Shown: positions 8,404 to 17,715 of the stretch, one piece after another | Layout of the letters: each line of letters begins with the position of its first letter | How positions within the stretch are numbered: position 1 is the stretch's first letter | NCBI GenBank assembly: GCA_017961345.1 | Contig: JAGCXP010000035.1 | Location: forward strand, 1 to 64,000 | Direction of reading: 5' to 3' | Length of the DNA stretch: 64,000 nucleotides | Source of the DNA: Bacteroidales bacterium | Lineage (GTDB): Bacteria; Bacteroidota; Bacteroidia; Bacteroidales; UBA932 | The notes under the pieces: generated by a model | Told to the model about the DNA's origin: nothing | Database searches by the model: none | What the model saw: the letters and a program-made list of their open reading frames with translations, nothing else | Program-made: the position numbers and the translations under genes

Positions 8404-8714
8404 GATTTTCTCACTTCTTCGAGCTCCCTCCGGATGGATTGAAGCGTCTGCACCACTTTCATCCGCGTGACGACTTCCTTGCGCTCGGATTTGAGGCGCG
8501 CGGCCGCTCCGTCGAGGGTCATTCCGCAGTCTTTGATCAGGTAATGGAGCTGGCGGAGCGTCTCGAGCTCGTCCTCGGTGTAGAAGCGGTTGCCCCGGGC
8601 GCTGCGCTTGGGGGAAAGCAGGCCGCTGAAATAATTGGTCCAGTAGCGGACAAGTGTCACGCTTTCAGAGAGTTCGTTGGCGGCTTCGCCGATGCTGTAA
8701 TAGAGTTTTTCCAT
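8397..8714 (-). CDS. MerR family transcriptional regulator
   Basis: A 105-residue regulator containing a MerR-type winged helix: YSIGEAANELSESVTLVRYW at the start is the helix-turn-helix, and RFYTEDELETLRQLHYLI is the typical wing/dimer segment. Only a short C-terminal helix follows, so no large ligand-binding domain is present. It closes the alaS/M23 operon (11-bp gap to the peptidase), an arrangement also common in other Bacteroidales. The target is not evident. Confidence 0.85.
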   Translation of the reverse strand: MEKLYYSIGEAANELSESVTLVRYWTNYFSGLLSPKRSARGNRFYTEDELETLRQLHYLIKDCGMTLDGAAARLKSERKEVVTRMKVVQTLQSIRRELEEVRKSL

Positions 8715-8725
8715 ATCGTTGCTGC

Positions 8726-9682
8726 TTAATCCATGGAACGTCCCGTGCTCGTGGAAATGATAACCATATCCGCGTAAGCCCGCGGGGTGAGATCGAGGAA
8801 GAAAAAGGCGATGGGGTCGAGCGCCACGCTGTCCCGGGCCACCTCATAGTGGAGGTGCGGGGCGTAACTGCTGCCGCTCATACCGACGGAAGCGATTTCC
8901 TGTCCCTTTTTAACGCGCTGGCCGGCTTGGACCTTGATTTCGGAAAGGTGGGCATAGCGCGTGCGATAGCCGTCGGCGTGTTCAAGCACGACCACGTTGC
9001 CCTGCGTCTTGCGGGAGTGAACCACCTTCATCACCGTCCCGTCCGCAGGAGCGATGACGGGGTCGCCGGAAGAAGCCATCAGGTCGATGCCGTAATGGGT
9101 GGTCGGGACATTGGTAAAGGGGCTTACCTTCATTCCCACGCCGGCACCGGTCCGGGCCGTTTTGAAATCCTTCAAGGGTAGGCGGAGCGGGGGTGCGGAA
9201 AAGCCCTTTTGCCCGGCAAGTTCATAGATCCGGCGGAAATCCTCCTCCACGACCCGGGCACGGGATTCGTTCTTGGCGATGCGTCCCGCCGTCTGGGCCT
9301 CGAGGGTGGCCTCCGTCAGGGTGTCGCTCAAGGCGAGCAGATCGATGCCGGAGATACGCGTATCGGAAGGGGCGGGCGTATGGAAAAGTTCCTCGTACAG
9401 GCCGTCGTCGCGGGCTTCGAGGCCGGAGAGCACGTCCTCGAGCAGGTCAATCCGCCTCACGGCGTCGCTGTAGATTTTCCGGTAGGCCCGGTTTTCCTTC
9501 TCCAGGTTCTTCTCCACATCCGTATCGAACAGGAGGGCGAACACAAGGTAGTAAAGCAGGCTCAGCGAGATGGTCACCACCAGAAAGCGCAGCACGGCCA
9601 GGGCGATATCCCAGCCGGAGCGGGATTTCTCCATCACGCGGAAATCGCGGTCGAGTTTGTATTTGCGCGTCTTCTTGAACAT
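8726..9682 (-). CDS. M23 family metallopeptidase
   Basis: A 318-residue membrane-anchored peptidoglycan peptidase or divisome-type regulator. There is one membrane helix near residues 28-50, a coiled coil (about 55-90), then an M23 LytM domain with the zinc ligands in HYGIDLMASSGDP (HxxxD) and APHLHYEV (HxH). All expected ligands are present, so it is probably active. It lies 6 bp after a second M23 gene of similar architecture, suggesting an old tandem duplication. An envelope role facing the periplasm is inferred. Confidence 0.9.
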   Translation of the reverse strand: MFKKTRKYKLDRDFRVMEKSRSGWDIALAVLRFLVVTISLSLLYYLVFALLFDTDVEKNLEKENRAYRKIYSDAVRRIDLLEDVLSGLEARDDGLYEELFHTPAPSDTRISGIDLLALSDTLTEATLEAQTAGRIAKNESRARVVEEDFRRIYELAGQKGFSAPPLRLPLKDFKTARTGAGVGMKVSPFTNVPTTHYGIDLMASSGDPVIAPADGTVMKVVHSRKTQGNVVVLEHADGYRTRYAHLSEIKVQAGQRVKKGQEIASVGMSGSSYAPHLHYEVARDSVALDPIAFFFLDLTPRAYADMVIISTSTGRSMD

Positions 9683-9688
9683 CTTCGT

Positions 9689-10729
9689 TTACTTTTTCCC
9701 GCGGCGGCGGATGGTTTTCCGGTCCCGGTGGACGGGCTGAATGAGGTCGGAGGTCATACCGGTCTCCTCTTCCCGAGCCTTCACCATCTGGGCATACTCA
9801 TCCAGCGGCATATCCATGTCCATGTAATTCAATGGGTTGACATAGTTGCCGCGATAGATTACTTCAAAATGCAGGTGCGGCCCTGTGGACTTGCCGCTGT
9901 TGCCGCTCTGACCGATGCAGTCGCCGCGTTTGACCGCCTGGCCGGGCTGGACCGTGATGACTTTCATGTGGGCGTATCGGGTCTTGAAACCGAAACCGTG
10001 ATTGATGATGACGGAATTGCCGTAGCCGTAGAGTTCGTAGCGGACCACCTCCACCACCCCGTCGCCGACGGCGTAGAGGGAATTGCCGGGCTGCATGGCG
10101 AAATCCTGGCCCGTATGCATCTTGGTGTTGTGATAGATCGGGTCGGTGCGGTAGCCGAAGGGGCTGGACATATGGTAGGAAACGCCGGGATAGAAGGGCG
10201 GTACGGCAGGGACGCAGGAGGCAATGTCGCCGCTGCGGCGGGCCATCTCCCCCACCTCGTCGTAGGATTTGCTCTGGACACAGGCCATCTTCCTCAGGAA
10301 GTCGAGTTTCCGGACGGAAGAGGAGAGCAATCCGGTATGGTCGTTTTCCAGCAGATAAGCATAGCGGTTGATGCCGCCGATGCCGGAGTAACGCTCCGCC
10401 GCACTGATTTCCGGGAGGCCGAAAATGGCGCGGTACACCCCGTCGTCGCGCTCCCGGAGTCCCTCGAGCCGCTGCCGGCAATCGTCCATTCTCTTGTTCT
10501 GTATGCTCATTTTGGAACACCACTGCGCGTTCTGCTTTTTCAGCATCGTCGTCTTCGGCAGTTCAAGGTGAAAAACCGAGATATACAGCCATAGATAGAA
10601 CAGGGCCACCAGGAAACTGCCGGCAAACGAGAGCAGCAGCCGCCGGGTCCGTTGCCGGAAGGAAACGATGTTCTCGCGGTAACTCAGCGTCTGTGGATCG
10701 AAAATATATTCCCTGTGTTTCTTTCCCAT
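9689..10729 (-). CDS. M23 family metallopeptidase
   Basis: A 346-residue paralogue of its neighbour, with an N-terminal cytosolic stretch opening on the Bacteroidales-typical KYxFDPxTLSY-like pattern (EYIFDPQTLSYREN), a membrane helix near residues 30-50, a coiled coil and a C-terminal M23 domain. Zinc ligands are seen in HTGQDFAMQPGN and GPHLHFEV. The tail is very basic (RRRGKK). It lies 6 bp downstream of the lptF-fmt fusion gene and belongs to the alaS operon. Role: probable cell-wall endopeptidase. Confidence 0.92.
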   Translation of the reverse strand: MGKKHREYIFDPQTLSYRENIVSFRQRTRRLLLSFAGSFLVALFYLWLYISVFHLELPKTTMLKKQNAQWCSKMSIQNKRMDDCRQRLEGLRERDDGVYRAIFGLPEISAAERYSGIGGINRYAYLLENDHTGLLSSSVRKLDFLRKMACVQSKSYDEVGEMARRSGDIASCVPAVPPFYPGVSYHMSSPFGYRTDPIYHNTKMHTGQDFAMQPGNSLYAVGDGVVEVVRYELYGYGNSVIINHGFGFKTRYAHMKVITVQPGQAVKRGDCIGQSGNSGKSTGPHLHFEVIYRGNYVNPLNYMDMDMPLDEYAQMVKAREEETGMTSDLIQPVHRDRKTIRRRGKK

Positions 10730-10735
10730 TCGGAC

Positions 10736-13138
10736 TTATGCCTGTCTGACGGCTTTATACTGTTCGGGCTCGTGGAAACCCCGCAGGAACTCTTCGACAC
10801 CCATGCGTTTCTTGCCGGAGAGCTGCACTTCTTTCAGGTCCAGCGCCCCCTTTCCGCAGGCAATGCGCAGATAGGTTTTTCCATCGCTGGAAATCGTTCC
10901 GGGCAGCCCTGCGGCCGGCTGGCCGTCCACCTTCGTGGCAAAGAAAATCTTCATCGGAAGGGCGTTGCCGTCAGGGCCGACGAGCGTCGTAAAGGCGGCG
11001 GGATAGGGGCTGAGGCCGCGGATGAGGTTGTACAGCGAAGAGGCGGAAGCATTCCAGTCGATGTTGCAGAGTTCCTTGGTGAGTTTCGGGGCGGGTTTGA
11101 GCACCTCGGCGCCCTGAATGTAACTCTTCTGCAGGCGCATTTCAATCTGGCCGTCCAACAGGCCTTCGACGGTCTGGAGAACCAGTTGCGAACCGATTTC
11201 CATCAGTTTGTCGTGGAGGGTGCCGGCGGTCTCGTCGGGGGCGATGCGGCAGTTTTCGCGCATCATGATATGGCCCGTATCCATTCCGTCGTCAATCTTG
11301 AAGGTTGTGACGCCGGTGAGGTTCTCCCCGTTGATAATGGCCCAGTTGATGGGGGCGGCACCGCGGTACTGCGGCAGGAGGGCGGCGTGGAGGTTGAACG
11401 TCCCCAGGCGGGGAATTTCCCAGACCACCTTGGGCAGCATGCGGAAGGCGACGACAACGGCCAGGTCGGGTTTCCAGGCCTTGAACGCTTCGAGGAACGC
11501 TTCGTCCTTCAGGGATTCGGGCTGGAGCACCGGCAGGCCTTTTTCCACGGCGAACTGCTTCACGGCGCTCTGGCCCACTTTCATACCGCGGCCGAAGGCC
11601 TTGTCGGCGACGGTCACCACGCCCACGACATTGTAGCCCGCTTCCAGCAGGGCCTTGAGGGACGCCACGGCGAATTCGGGCGTACCCATGAATACGATTC
11701 GGGTCTTTCTCATCTTGCCGGTCACTTTTTCCACGAGGTTGCGGGTAAAACGCTTGATGGCTTCCGTATTGAACACCGGAGAGTCGTTGATGGCCTTCCA
11801 GGTCAGGTAGGCGCCGATGGGGGCCAGGACTAGAGAGGATATGAAAACCCCTTCCGCGACGGGCACGGCGCCGTCCTTGGCCAGTTTGGTGCCGGAGATG
11901 TCAATCACCCAGTAGGCGACGAAAAAGAGCACCGAGATAATGGCGGAGGCGCCCAGGCCGCCCTTTCGGATGAAGGCACCGATCGGGGCGCCGATGAAGA
12001 AGAAAATGAAACAGGCCAGCGCCACGGCCCATTTCTTCAGAATACCCACGTCCGTACGGCGCAGGATATAGGTATCACGGAACGCATCGCGGCTGAAGGA
12101 GGTCAGCGTCGAGAGGAAGTCCCCCGCCCTGCGGGACGCACGGGTACAGGCGGAAATTTCGGCTTCGTAGTCCTTGAATTCCAACAGGCCTTCCTGGGGG
12201 TACAGCTTGGTGATATGGCGGGCGGTGTCGAGTTGGTAGCGATAGATGAGGGAACCGTCGCTGTGCAGGGCGCTCAACTGGGCGGCGTAGGTGCGCGCCT
12301 GAGAGGCGCCCAGCGAGTCCTTCTGCACTACTAACTGCGAGATACTCATCGAGTTGACCTCGTCGCTGAAACGGTTGCCTTCCGACTTTTCGAAGGCGTA
12401 GTGCTGCAGCGGAATGAAGAGTTGCTGGGAGTCGAAACGCACGCGCTGCAACTCGAGGGTGGTGTCGCGATAGCGGCGGGTGTTGGTCTCCTCGTAGTTC
12501 ATCCCGTGGAACATCTCAAAGGAGAGGTAGGTCTTGTCCGGGGAGAGGCCCATTTTGGCGGAATCGGCCACCGTCAGCGCCACGTTGCCCTTATGGTCGG
12601 AATGGTCATACACCATCACGTCGTACATCATCCCCGTCAATTCGTTGCGGCGGTCCACCCGGAGGATGTAGCCGTCAATACCCGAGTAGAAAGCCCCCGA
12701 AGGAATTTTGATTTCGGATTTGGTGCGGCCGATGTCGTCGCGGAGCGTGTAAATCTCGTTGTAGGAGATGGGAACGAGGTTGTTGGCCACGAAATAGGTG
12801 CCGACGCTGATGAACAAGGAGGTGATGATCAAGGGCAGCAGCACCCGCGTGAGGGAAATGCCGGCCGCCTTGATGGCGAGCAGTTCGTTGTTCTCGCCGA
12901 GCGTACCCATCGTCATCATCGAAGCCAGCAGACAGGCCAGCGGGAGGGAGAGGGGCATCGTGGTGATGGCGCCCCAGCCGAGGAATTCCAGGATTACGCT
13001 GAAACCCAGTCCCTTGCCCACGAGTTCATCGATGTAGAGCCAGAGGAACTGCATCATGAGGATGAAGGTCACGACCAGCAGGATCGCGACGAACGGTCCG
13101 ATAAAAGACTTGACGATAAACAGGTCGAGACGCTTCAT
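10736..13138 (-). CDS. LptF/LptG permease fused to methionyl-tRNA formyltransferase
   Basis: One 800-codon frame joins two unrelated proteins. Residues 1-475 are an LptF/LptG (YjgP/YjgQ) permease, the inner-membrane part of the lipopolysaccharide transporter, with helices near 15-35, 50-75, 100-125 and three more near 355-445 and a periplasmic domain between. Residues 476-800 are a full-length Fmt, opening MRKTRIVFMGTPEFAV, with the formyl-folate catalytic region FNLHAALLPQYRGAAPINWA. Fmt formylates initiator Met-tRNA in the cytosol, where this C-terminal half would lie. No stop separates them; a TGA exists only in another frame at the join. Fmt could also start internally at the ATG at 11713. 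A single-base error at the junction cannot be excluded. Confidence 0.85.
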   Translation of the reverse strand: MKRLDLFIVKSFIGPFVAILLVVTFILMMQFLWLYIDELVGKGLGFSVILEFLGWGAITTMPLSLPLACLLASMMTMGTLGENNELLAIKAAGISLTRVLLPLIITSLFISVGTYFVANNLVPISYNEIYTLRDDIGRTKSEIKIPSGAFYSGIDGYILRVDRRNELTGMMYDVMVYDHSDHKGNVALTVADSAKMGLSPDKTYLSFEMFHGMNYEETNTRRYRDTTLELQRVRFDSQQLFIPLQHYAFEKSEGNRFSDEVNSMSISQLVVQKDSLGASQARTYAAQLSALHSDGSLIYRYQLDTARHITKLYPQEGLLEFKDYEAEISACTRASRRAGDFLSTLTSFSRDAFRDTYILRRTDVGILKKWAVALACFIFFFIGAPIGAFIRKGGLGASAIISVLFFVAYWVIDISGTKLAKDGAVPVAEGVFISSLVLAPIGAYLTWKAINDSPVFNTEAIKRFTRNLVEKVTGKMRKTRIVFMGTPEFAVASLKALLEAGYNVVGVVTVADKAFGRGMKVGQSAVKQFAVEKGLPVLQPESLKDEAFLEAFKAWKPDLAVVVAFRMLPKVVWEIPRLGTFNLHAALLPQYRGAAPINWAIINGENLTGVTTFKIDDGMDTGHIMMRENCRIAPDETAGTLHDKLMEIGSQLVLQTVEGLLDGQIEMRLQKSYIQGAEVLKPAPKLTKELCNIDWNASASSLYNLIRGLSPYPAAFTTLVGPDGNALPMKIFFATKVDGQPAAGLPGTISSDGKTYLRIACGKGALDLKEVQLSGKKRMGVEEFLRGFHEPEQYKAVRQA

Positions 13139-13172
13139 CCGGGCGGGGTTTACAGTCCGTTTAGCGAGGGCT

Positions 13173-15785
13173 TCAGGCCTGGGCCTTGAGGATTTCGAGG
13201 GCCTCTTTCAGTCCGTCGGCATTGCGGCCGCCGGCCGTGGCGAGACCCGCCTGTCCGCCGCCGCCACCCTGAATACGCTTGGCGGCTTCCTTGATCACTT
13301 TGACGGCATCCTTGCCTGCGTCCACGAGGTCCTGGCTGTACATCAGCAGGAGCTGGGGCTTGCCGTCGGAAAGGTAGGCGGCGGCCAGGATGAACTTCTC
13401 GCTTTCTTTCTGAAGCAGGAGGGCGGCGCTGCGCAACATGGCGGCATCCTGCTCCCCTTCCACGACGGCCAACTTGCAACCGTCCTTTTCCTGTGCGCGG
13501 CCGAGCAGGTATTCCTTGAGAGCCCGGGCCTTTTCCTTGGCGAGGGCTTCCGCCTGCTTTTTGAACTGTTCGTTCTCCTGCATCATCTTCTGGAGGGCCT
13601 GGGTGAGGTCCGGCGCGTTGTTGAAGAGGGCGCGGGCGGCGGTGAGGGTATCGGCCATCAGGTCCACCATTTTTTCAGCTTCTTCCCCGGTCACGGCTTC
13701 AATACGGCGCACGCCGGCGGCGATGGCGCTCTCGGAGACGATTTTGAACAGGCCGATGTTTCCGGTGGCGCTGGCGTGGCAGCCGCCGCAAAGTTCAACG
13801 GAATCCCCGAACTTCACGACACGGACCCGCTCGCCGTATTTCTCGCCGAAGAGGGCGATGGCACCCATTCCTTTGGCTTCATCCATGGTCGCATCGCGTT
13901 TTTCGCAGAGCGGATGGTTTTCCCGAACCAGTTGGTTGACGCGCTTTTCGGTGGCGCGGATCTGCTCGGGGGTCATTTTCTCGAAATGGGAGAAGTCAAA
14001 ACGGAGGTATTTGTCACAGACATACGAACCTTTCTGCTCCACGTGGGTGCCGAGAATTTCACGCAGGGCCTGGTCGAGCAGGTGCGTGGCGGTATGGTTG
14101 GCGGCAATCTTCTTTCTGCGGGCCCCGTCCACCGTGAGGGTAAAACTCTCGCTGCAGTCGGAAGGAATGCGCTCGGCAATGTGGATGGTGAGGTTGTTTT
14201 CCTTGATGGTATCGACAATGGCGATTTTCTCGCCGCTGTCGGAAACGATGACGCCGCTGTCACCGACCTCGCCGCCCATTTCGCCGTAGAAAGGCGTGCG
14301 GTCGAAGACGAGCTGGTAGAGCGTCTTGCCTTTGGCTTTGACGGTGCGGTGGCGCGTGAGGACGGCGCCCTCGATTTCCGTCGTGTCGTAGCCGGAGAAC
14401 TCCACGTCGTCACAGTGGGCGAATTCCACCCAGTCGCCGTTTTCCACGGCTCCGGCGTTGCGGGCGCGCTCTTTCTGTTTGGCGAGTTCCGCCTGGAAGC
14501 CGTCGAGGTCGATGGTGTAGCCGTTTTCGGCGGCAATCAGTTCGCTCAGGTCGATGGGGAAACCATAGGTGTCGTAGAGGACAAACGCGTCGGCGCCGCC
14601 AATCTGTTTCGTAGCGGCAGCCTTCGCCATCAGATCGTCCATCATCTTGATACCGCGGTCGAGGGTGCGCAGGAAGGCCATTTCCTCTTCGCGGATGACC
14701 TTTTCCACGAGGGTCTGCTGCGCAGCGAGTTCCGGATAGAAACGGCCCATGTCGTCCACCAGTTGGGAGACGAGCGCGCAGAGGAAGGGCTCTTTCAGAT
14801 CGAGGAAGGTGAAGCCGTAACGGACGGCGCGGCGAAGAATCCTTCGGATGACATAGCCGGCTTTGACATTGCCGGGAAGCTGGCCGTCGGCAATCGAGAA
14901 ACTGATGGCTCGGATGTGGTCGGCAATCACGCGCATGGCCACTTCCGTCTTTTCGCTCTCGTGGTACTTGTGGCCGGAGAGGGCTTCGATGCGGGCGATC
15001 ATACCCGTAAAAACGTCGGTGTCGTAGTTGGACGTCTTGCCCTGAAGCACCATGCAGAGGCGTTCGAAGCCCATGCCGGTATCGACGTTCTTGTTGGGCA
15101 GCAGTTCGAGGTGGCCGTCAGCCTTGCGCTCGTACTGCATGAAGACGATGTTCCAGATTTCAATGACGAGGGGGTCGCTCTTGTTGACAAGTTCCCGGCC
15201 GGGGAGTTTGGCCTTTTCCTGCTCGCTGCGAAGGTCCACGTGGATTTCGGAGCAGGGGCCGCAGGGACCGGTGTCCCCCATTTCCCAGAAGTTGTCGTGC
15301 TTGTTGCCCGTGAGGATATGATCCTCGGGCAGGTGTTTGAGCCAGGCGTCGCGGGCTTCGGTATCGAGGGAGGTGCCGTCTTCCTTACTGCCTTCGAACA
15401 CGGTGGCGTAGAGGATGGCGGGGTCGCTTTTGGACACCTCGGTCAGCAGTTCCCAGGCCCAGTCGATGGCCTCGGTCTTGCAGTAGTCGCCGAAGGACCA
15501 GTTGCCGAGCATTTCGAACATGGTGTGGTGGTAACTGTCGTGCCCCACCTCTTCGAGGTCGTTGTGTTTGCCGCTCACGCGCAAACATTTCTGCGAATCG
15601 CACACCCTTTTCCAGCGGGGTGCGCTGTTGCCCAGAAACCAGTCTTTGAACTGGTTCATGCCGGCGTTGGTAAACATCAGCGTAGGGTCGTTTTTCACGA
15701 CCATGGGCGCAGAAGGAACGGGGGTGTGTCCCTTGGAGGCGAAGAAGTCCAGAAATGCCTGCCTTATTTCTTTCGATGTCATCAT
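13173..15785 (-). CDS. alaS: Alanine--tRNA ligase
   Basis: Alanyl-tRNA synthetase (870 residues, family length). The class II catalytic core opens with [22 protein letters not shown]; motif 2 and 3 regions follow. The editing domain has the zinc ligands HTATH (about residue 563) and CGGCH (about residue 663). The C-Ala domain ends with the [10 protein letters not shown] oligomerisation/tRNA-binding motif. It is the first gene of an operon continuing into lptF-fmt (34-bp gap), and its start follows a -7 element 72 bp upstream. Confidence 0.97.
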   Translation of the reverse strand: MMTSKEIRQAFLDFFASKGHTPVPSAPMVVKNDPTLMFTNAGMNQFKDWFLGNSAPRWKRVCDSQKCLRVSGKHNDLEEVGHDSYHHTMFEMLGNWSFGDYCKTEAIDWAWELLTEVSKSDPAILYATVFEGSKEDGTSLDTEARDAWLKHLPEDHILTGNKHDNFWEMGDTGPCGPCSEIHVDLRSEQEKAKLPGRELVNKSDPLVIEIWNIVFMQYERKADGHLELLPNKNVDTGMGFERLCMVLQGKTSNYDTDVFTGMIARIEALSGHKYHESEKTEVAMRVIADHIRAISFSIADGQLPGNVKAGYVIRRILRRAVRYGFTFLDLKEPFLCALVSQLVDDMGRFYPELAAQQTLVEKVIREEEMAFLRTLDRGIKMMDDLMAKAAATKQIGGADAFVLYDTYGFPIDLSELIAAENGYTIDLDGFQAELAKQKERARNAGAVENGDWVEFAHCDDVEFSGYDTTEIEGAVLTRHRTVKAKGKTLYQLVFDRTPFYGEMGGEVGDSGVIVSDSGEKIAIVDTIKENNLTIHIAERIPSDCSESFTLTVDGARRKKIAANHTATHLLDQALREILGTHVEQKGSYVCDKYLRFDFSHFEKMTPEQIRATEKRVNQLVRENHPLCEKRDATMDEAKGMGAIALFGEKYGERVRVVKFGDSVELCGGCHASATGNIGLFKIVSESAIAAGVRRIEAVTGEEAEKMVDLMADTLTAARALFNNAPDLTQALQKMMQENEQFKKQAEALAKEKARALKEYLLGRAQEKDGCKLAVVEGEQDAAMLRSAALLLQKESEKFILAAAYLSDGKPQLLLMYSQDLVDAGKDAVKVIKEAAKRIQGGGGGQAGLATAGGRNADGLKEALEILKAQA

Positions 15786-15857
15786 ATATCGTTCAAATTT
15801 TCAATCAAATACTCTCGCGCGCAGTCTCACGCGGGCGCATTCGCGCACAATAATCTG

Positions 15858-15865
15858 CAAAGATA
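15858..15865 (-). promoter_or_regulatory. -7 element for alaS
   Basis: TATCTTTG on the minus strand matches TAnnTTTG and is followed by TGCAG. A leader of about 65-70 nt precedes the alaS ATG. A TTTG occurs upstream but at a non-standard 12-bp spacing, so the -33 element is uncertain. Confidence 0.5.
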
Positions 15866-15925
15866 CGAATTTTTGGGCAAAATCCCAGCTTTTTGCCCTC
15901 AAAGTGCCGCCTTCCCCTCCGGGCT

Positions 15926-15957
15926 TTTGCAGATGAGCCGATTATTGTTTATATTTG
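15926..15957 (+). promoter_or_regulatory. Promoter for deoD
   Basis: TTTG at 15926-15929 is followed after 20 bp by TATATTTG at 15950-15957, a full Bacteroidetes -33/-7 pair. The -7 element ends 21 bp before the deoD ATG. It diverges from the alaS promoter in the same 193-bp gap. Confidence 0.8.
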
Positions 15958-15978
15958 TAAAAATAGATCTGTAGCGCT

Positions 15979-16686
15979 ATGGCAAACGTTCCTACCCCCC
16001 ACATCGACGCCCGCGAGGGCGAAATCGCCAAGACCGTCCTGATGGCGGGCGACCCCCTTCGCGTAAAATTCATGGCCGAAAAGTACCTGGAGAACCCCGT
16101 GCAGTTCAACAGCACGCGCGGGATGCTGGGTTACACGGGCCTATGGAAAGGCAAGCGCGTGAGTATGATGGGGCACGGAATGGGCATTCCTTCGATTGCC
16201 ATCTACAGTTATGAACTGCTGCATTTCTACGGCGTGGACACGCTGATCCGCATCGGTTCGGCCGGCGCGATGAGAGAGGACCTGAAGATCGGCGATTTGA
16301 TCCTGGCCGAGGGGGCGTGCACCGATTCCGCCTACGCCGCCCAGTTCGAGCTGCCGGGCACCTTCGCTCCGATTGCGGATTTCGGCCTGCTGCGCGCCGC
16401 TGCGGCGTATTGCGAGGCGAACGGCATCCGTCACAAGGTGGGCAATGTCGTCTCTTCGGACGTCTTCTATTCCGACCATCCGCAGGCGGACAAGTGGATC
16501 AAGATGGGGGTACTCGGCGTCGAGATGGAGGCCGCCGCGCTCTATATGAACGCCGCCCGCGCCGGAGCCCGCGCGCTCGCCCTGCTTTCCATTTCCGACA
16601 ACCTCCTCACCGGCGAAGTCACCTCCGCCGAACATCGCCGCACCGCCTTCACCCAGATGGTCGAGACCGCGCTTTCGTTGGTATGA
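15979..16686 (+). CDS. deoD: Purine-nucleoside phosphorylase, DeoD type
   Basis: Hexameric purine-nucleoside phosphorylase that splits (deoxy)nucleosides with phosphate in purine salvage. The 235-residue protein starts MANVPTPHIDAREGEIA, with the phosphate-binding MAGDPLRVKF and RIGSAGAM segments, the active-site GVEMEAAALY (about residue 178) and the SISDNLLTGE region containing the catalytic aspartate (about residue 203). It has its own promoter and overlaps the next gene by 4 bp (ATGA). Confidence 0.96.
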   Translation: MANVPTPHIDAREGEIAKTVLMAGDPLRVKFMAEKYLENPVQFNSTRGMLGYTGLWKGKRVSMMGHGMGIPSIAIYSYELLHFYGVDTLIRIGSAGAMREDLKIGDLILAEGACTDSAYAAQFELPGTFAPIADFGLLRAAAAYCEANGIRHKVGNVVSSDVFYSDHPQADKWIKMGVLGVEMEAAALYMNAARAGARALALLSISDNLLTGEVTSAEHRRTAFTQMVETALSLV

Positions 16687-16991
16687 ACAAAGTGAAAATA
16701 ACGGCAGTCCGGCAGACACAGTACCCGGATTTAAGCGCCCAATACGAAAATCCCATCGAGCACGCCTGCGATGTCCGCATCGGGCAGTCGTGGCTCAGCT
16801 CCGACGGTCGTCACCCCGAAGGGCTCTGCCCCTCCGCCTGGGAATCCATCCGTCCCTTCGCGGAAAGCCTCGCCCGCGGCGAAGGCAATTTCTACGACGG
16901 CTGGATGCGCAATCCCCTCAGCGCCATGATCAGCTGCAACGACGGATTCCGTCCCGTCAGTTTCTACCTCGAAGTCGTCAGTGAGGCATAA
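16683..16991 (+). CDS. TIGR04076 family protein
   Basis: A 102-residue cytosolic protein of the TIGR04076 family, seen from the opening VKITAVRQTQYPDL and the central CDVRIGQSWLSSDGRHPEGLCPSAWESIRPF with two conserved cysteines, and a final cysteine in MISCNDGFRPVSFYLEVV. The family function is not established; cysteines spaced like this could bind metal. The ATG overlaps the deoD stop (ATGA), so the two genes are probably translated together. It converges on the acid phosphatase gene, with only 9 bp between stops. Confidence 0.8.
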   Translation: MNKVKITAVRQTQYPDLSAQYENPIEHACDVRIGQSWLSSDGRHPEGLCPSAWESIRPFAESLARGEGNFYDGWMRNPLSAMISCNDGFRPVSFYLEVVSEA

Positions 16992-17000
16992 GACCCTCGC

Positions 17001-17714
17001 TTACCGACTCTTCCTTGCAAATTCCTTACGTGCCTTATCCATCTGCTTGCAGAATTCAGGTGAGGCGTGGACGAAGGAGTAGCCGATGCTGGCGGCGGGA
17101 CGGCTGGCGGTGACATCGCTCTGCCAGTGGGCGCCGACGATGACGCGGTTCTCGCCATAGACCCACGCACGGGCGAAAAGGGCGTTGGAGGCGGCAGGAT
17201 TGATTTCGGAAAGAAGAAGGGCGGCAGCCCAGCCCCGGATGGTGTGGCCGGAAGGATAGGAACCCTCGCCCCGCAGTCCCGCCTCTTCGCTCAGGTCCAG
17301 GACATGTTCGCCGAAGAACTCGAACGGACGGAGACGGTGGTAGTACGCCTTCGGACGCACCCGGACCTGCTGAATGGTCGCCACCCCCTGCATGAACGCC
17401 TTGTAAATCTCCGGCGTTTCTTTCGGGGTGATTTTCATGCCGAACGGCTCACTGAAAATGGCCGCCAGCGTATCCAGGTCCCAGATAGCGTCCCGGATGG
17501 CCTGGGCAGCGCGCAGCGAGTCGGAGCGCATTGTCTTACCCCACTGGTAGCGCTGCACATCCAGCGCAAACTCCGCGCTGGAGGTATCGGGAGGCGCCGG
17601 CAGGCATTTGACCAGATCCGGCATCTGATCCATTGAAAAATAGGTCTTCGGGTTCTGAGCGAAGCCCGTGAGGGCCAGCAGGCTGCAAATGGCAACTATT
17701 ACTATCCTTTTCAT
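17001..17714 (-). CDS. Class A-type acid phosphatase (PAP2 superfamily)
   Basis: A secreted 237-residue phosphatase. A signal peptide (about residues 1-19, ending ALTGFAQ) precedes a PAP2 domain with all three signature motifs: KAYYHRLRP (KX6RP), PSGH, and NRVIVGAHWQSD (RX5HX3D). It resembles periplasmic non-specific acid phosphatases of the PhoN/PhoC class. The ATG is 1 bp after the pyrB stop, so it can be co-transcribed with UMP biosynthesis genes; release of phosphate or nucleosides from nucleotides in the periplasm is a plausible link, but that is inference. Confidence 0.88.
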   Translation of the reverse strand: MKRIVIVAICSLLALTGFAQNPKTYFSMDQMPDLVKCLPAPPDTSSAEFALDVQRYQWGKTMRSDSLRAAQAIRDAIWDLDTLAAIFSEPFGMKITPKETPEIYKAFMQGVATIQQVRVRPKAYYHRLRPFEFFGEHVLDLSEEAGLRGEGSYPSGHTIRGWAAALLLSEINPAASNALFARAWVYGENRVIVGAHWQSDVTASRPAASIGYSFVHASPEFCKQMDKARKEFARKSR

Positions 17715-17715
17715 A

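Noticed and set aside
9689..10523. Additional arginine- and proline-rich frames overlapping the M23 genes
   Set aside because: They are shifted readings of GC-rich peptidase genes whose zinc motifs are intact in the annotated frame.
11711..11720. Simple sequencing frameshift as the sole explanation of the LptF-Fmt fusion
   Set aside because: Both halves are complete and in the same frame, so no frameshift is needed to read through; it stays listed only as a caveat because a TGA exists in a shifted frame.
13056..15974. 972-codon open frame on the plus strand opposite alaS
   Set aside because: It is the reverse of a clearly real alaS; high GC content keeps antisense frames open, and its protein is low-complexity with Gly, Val, His and Phe bias and no recognisable domain.
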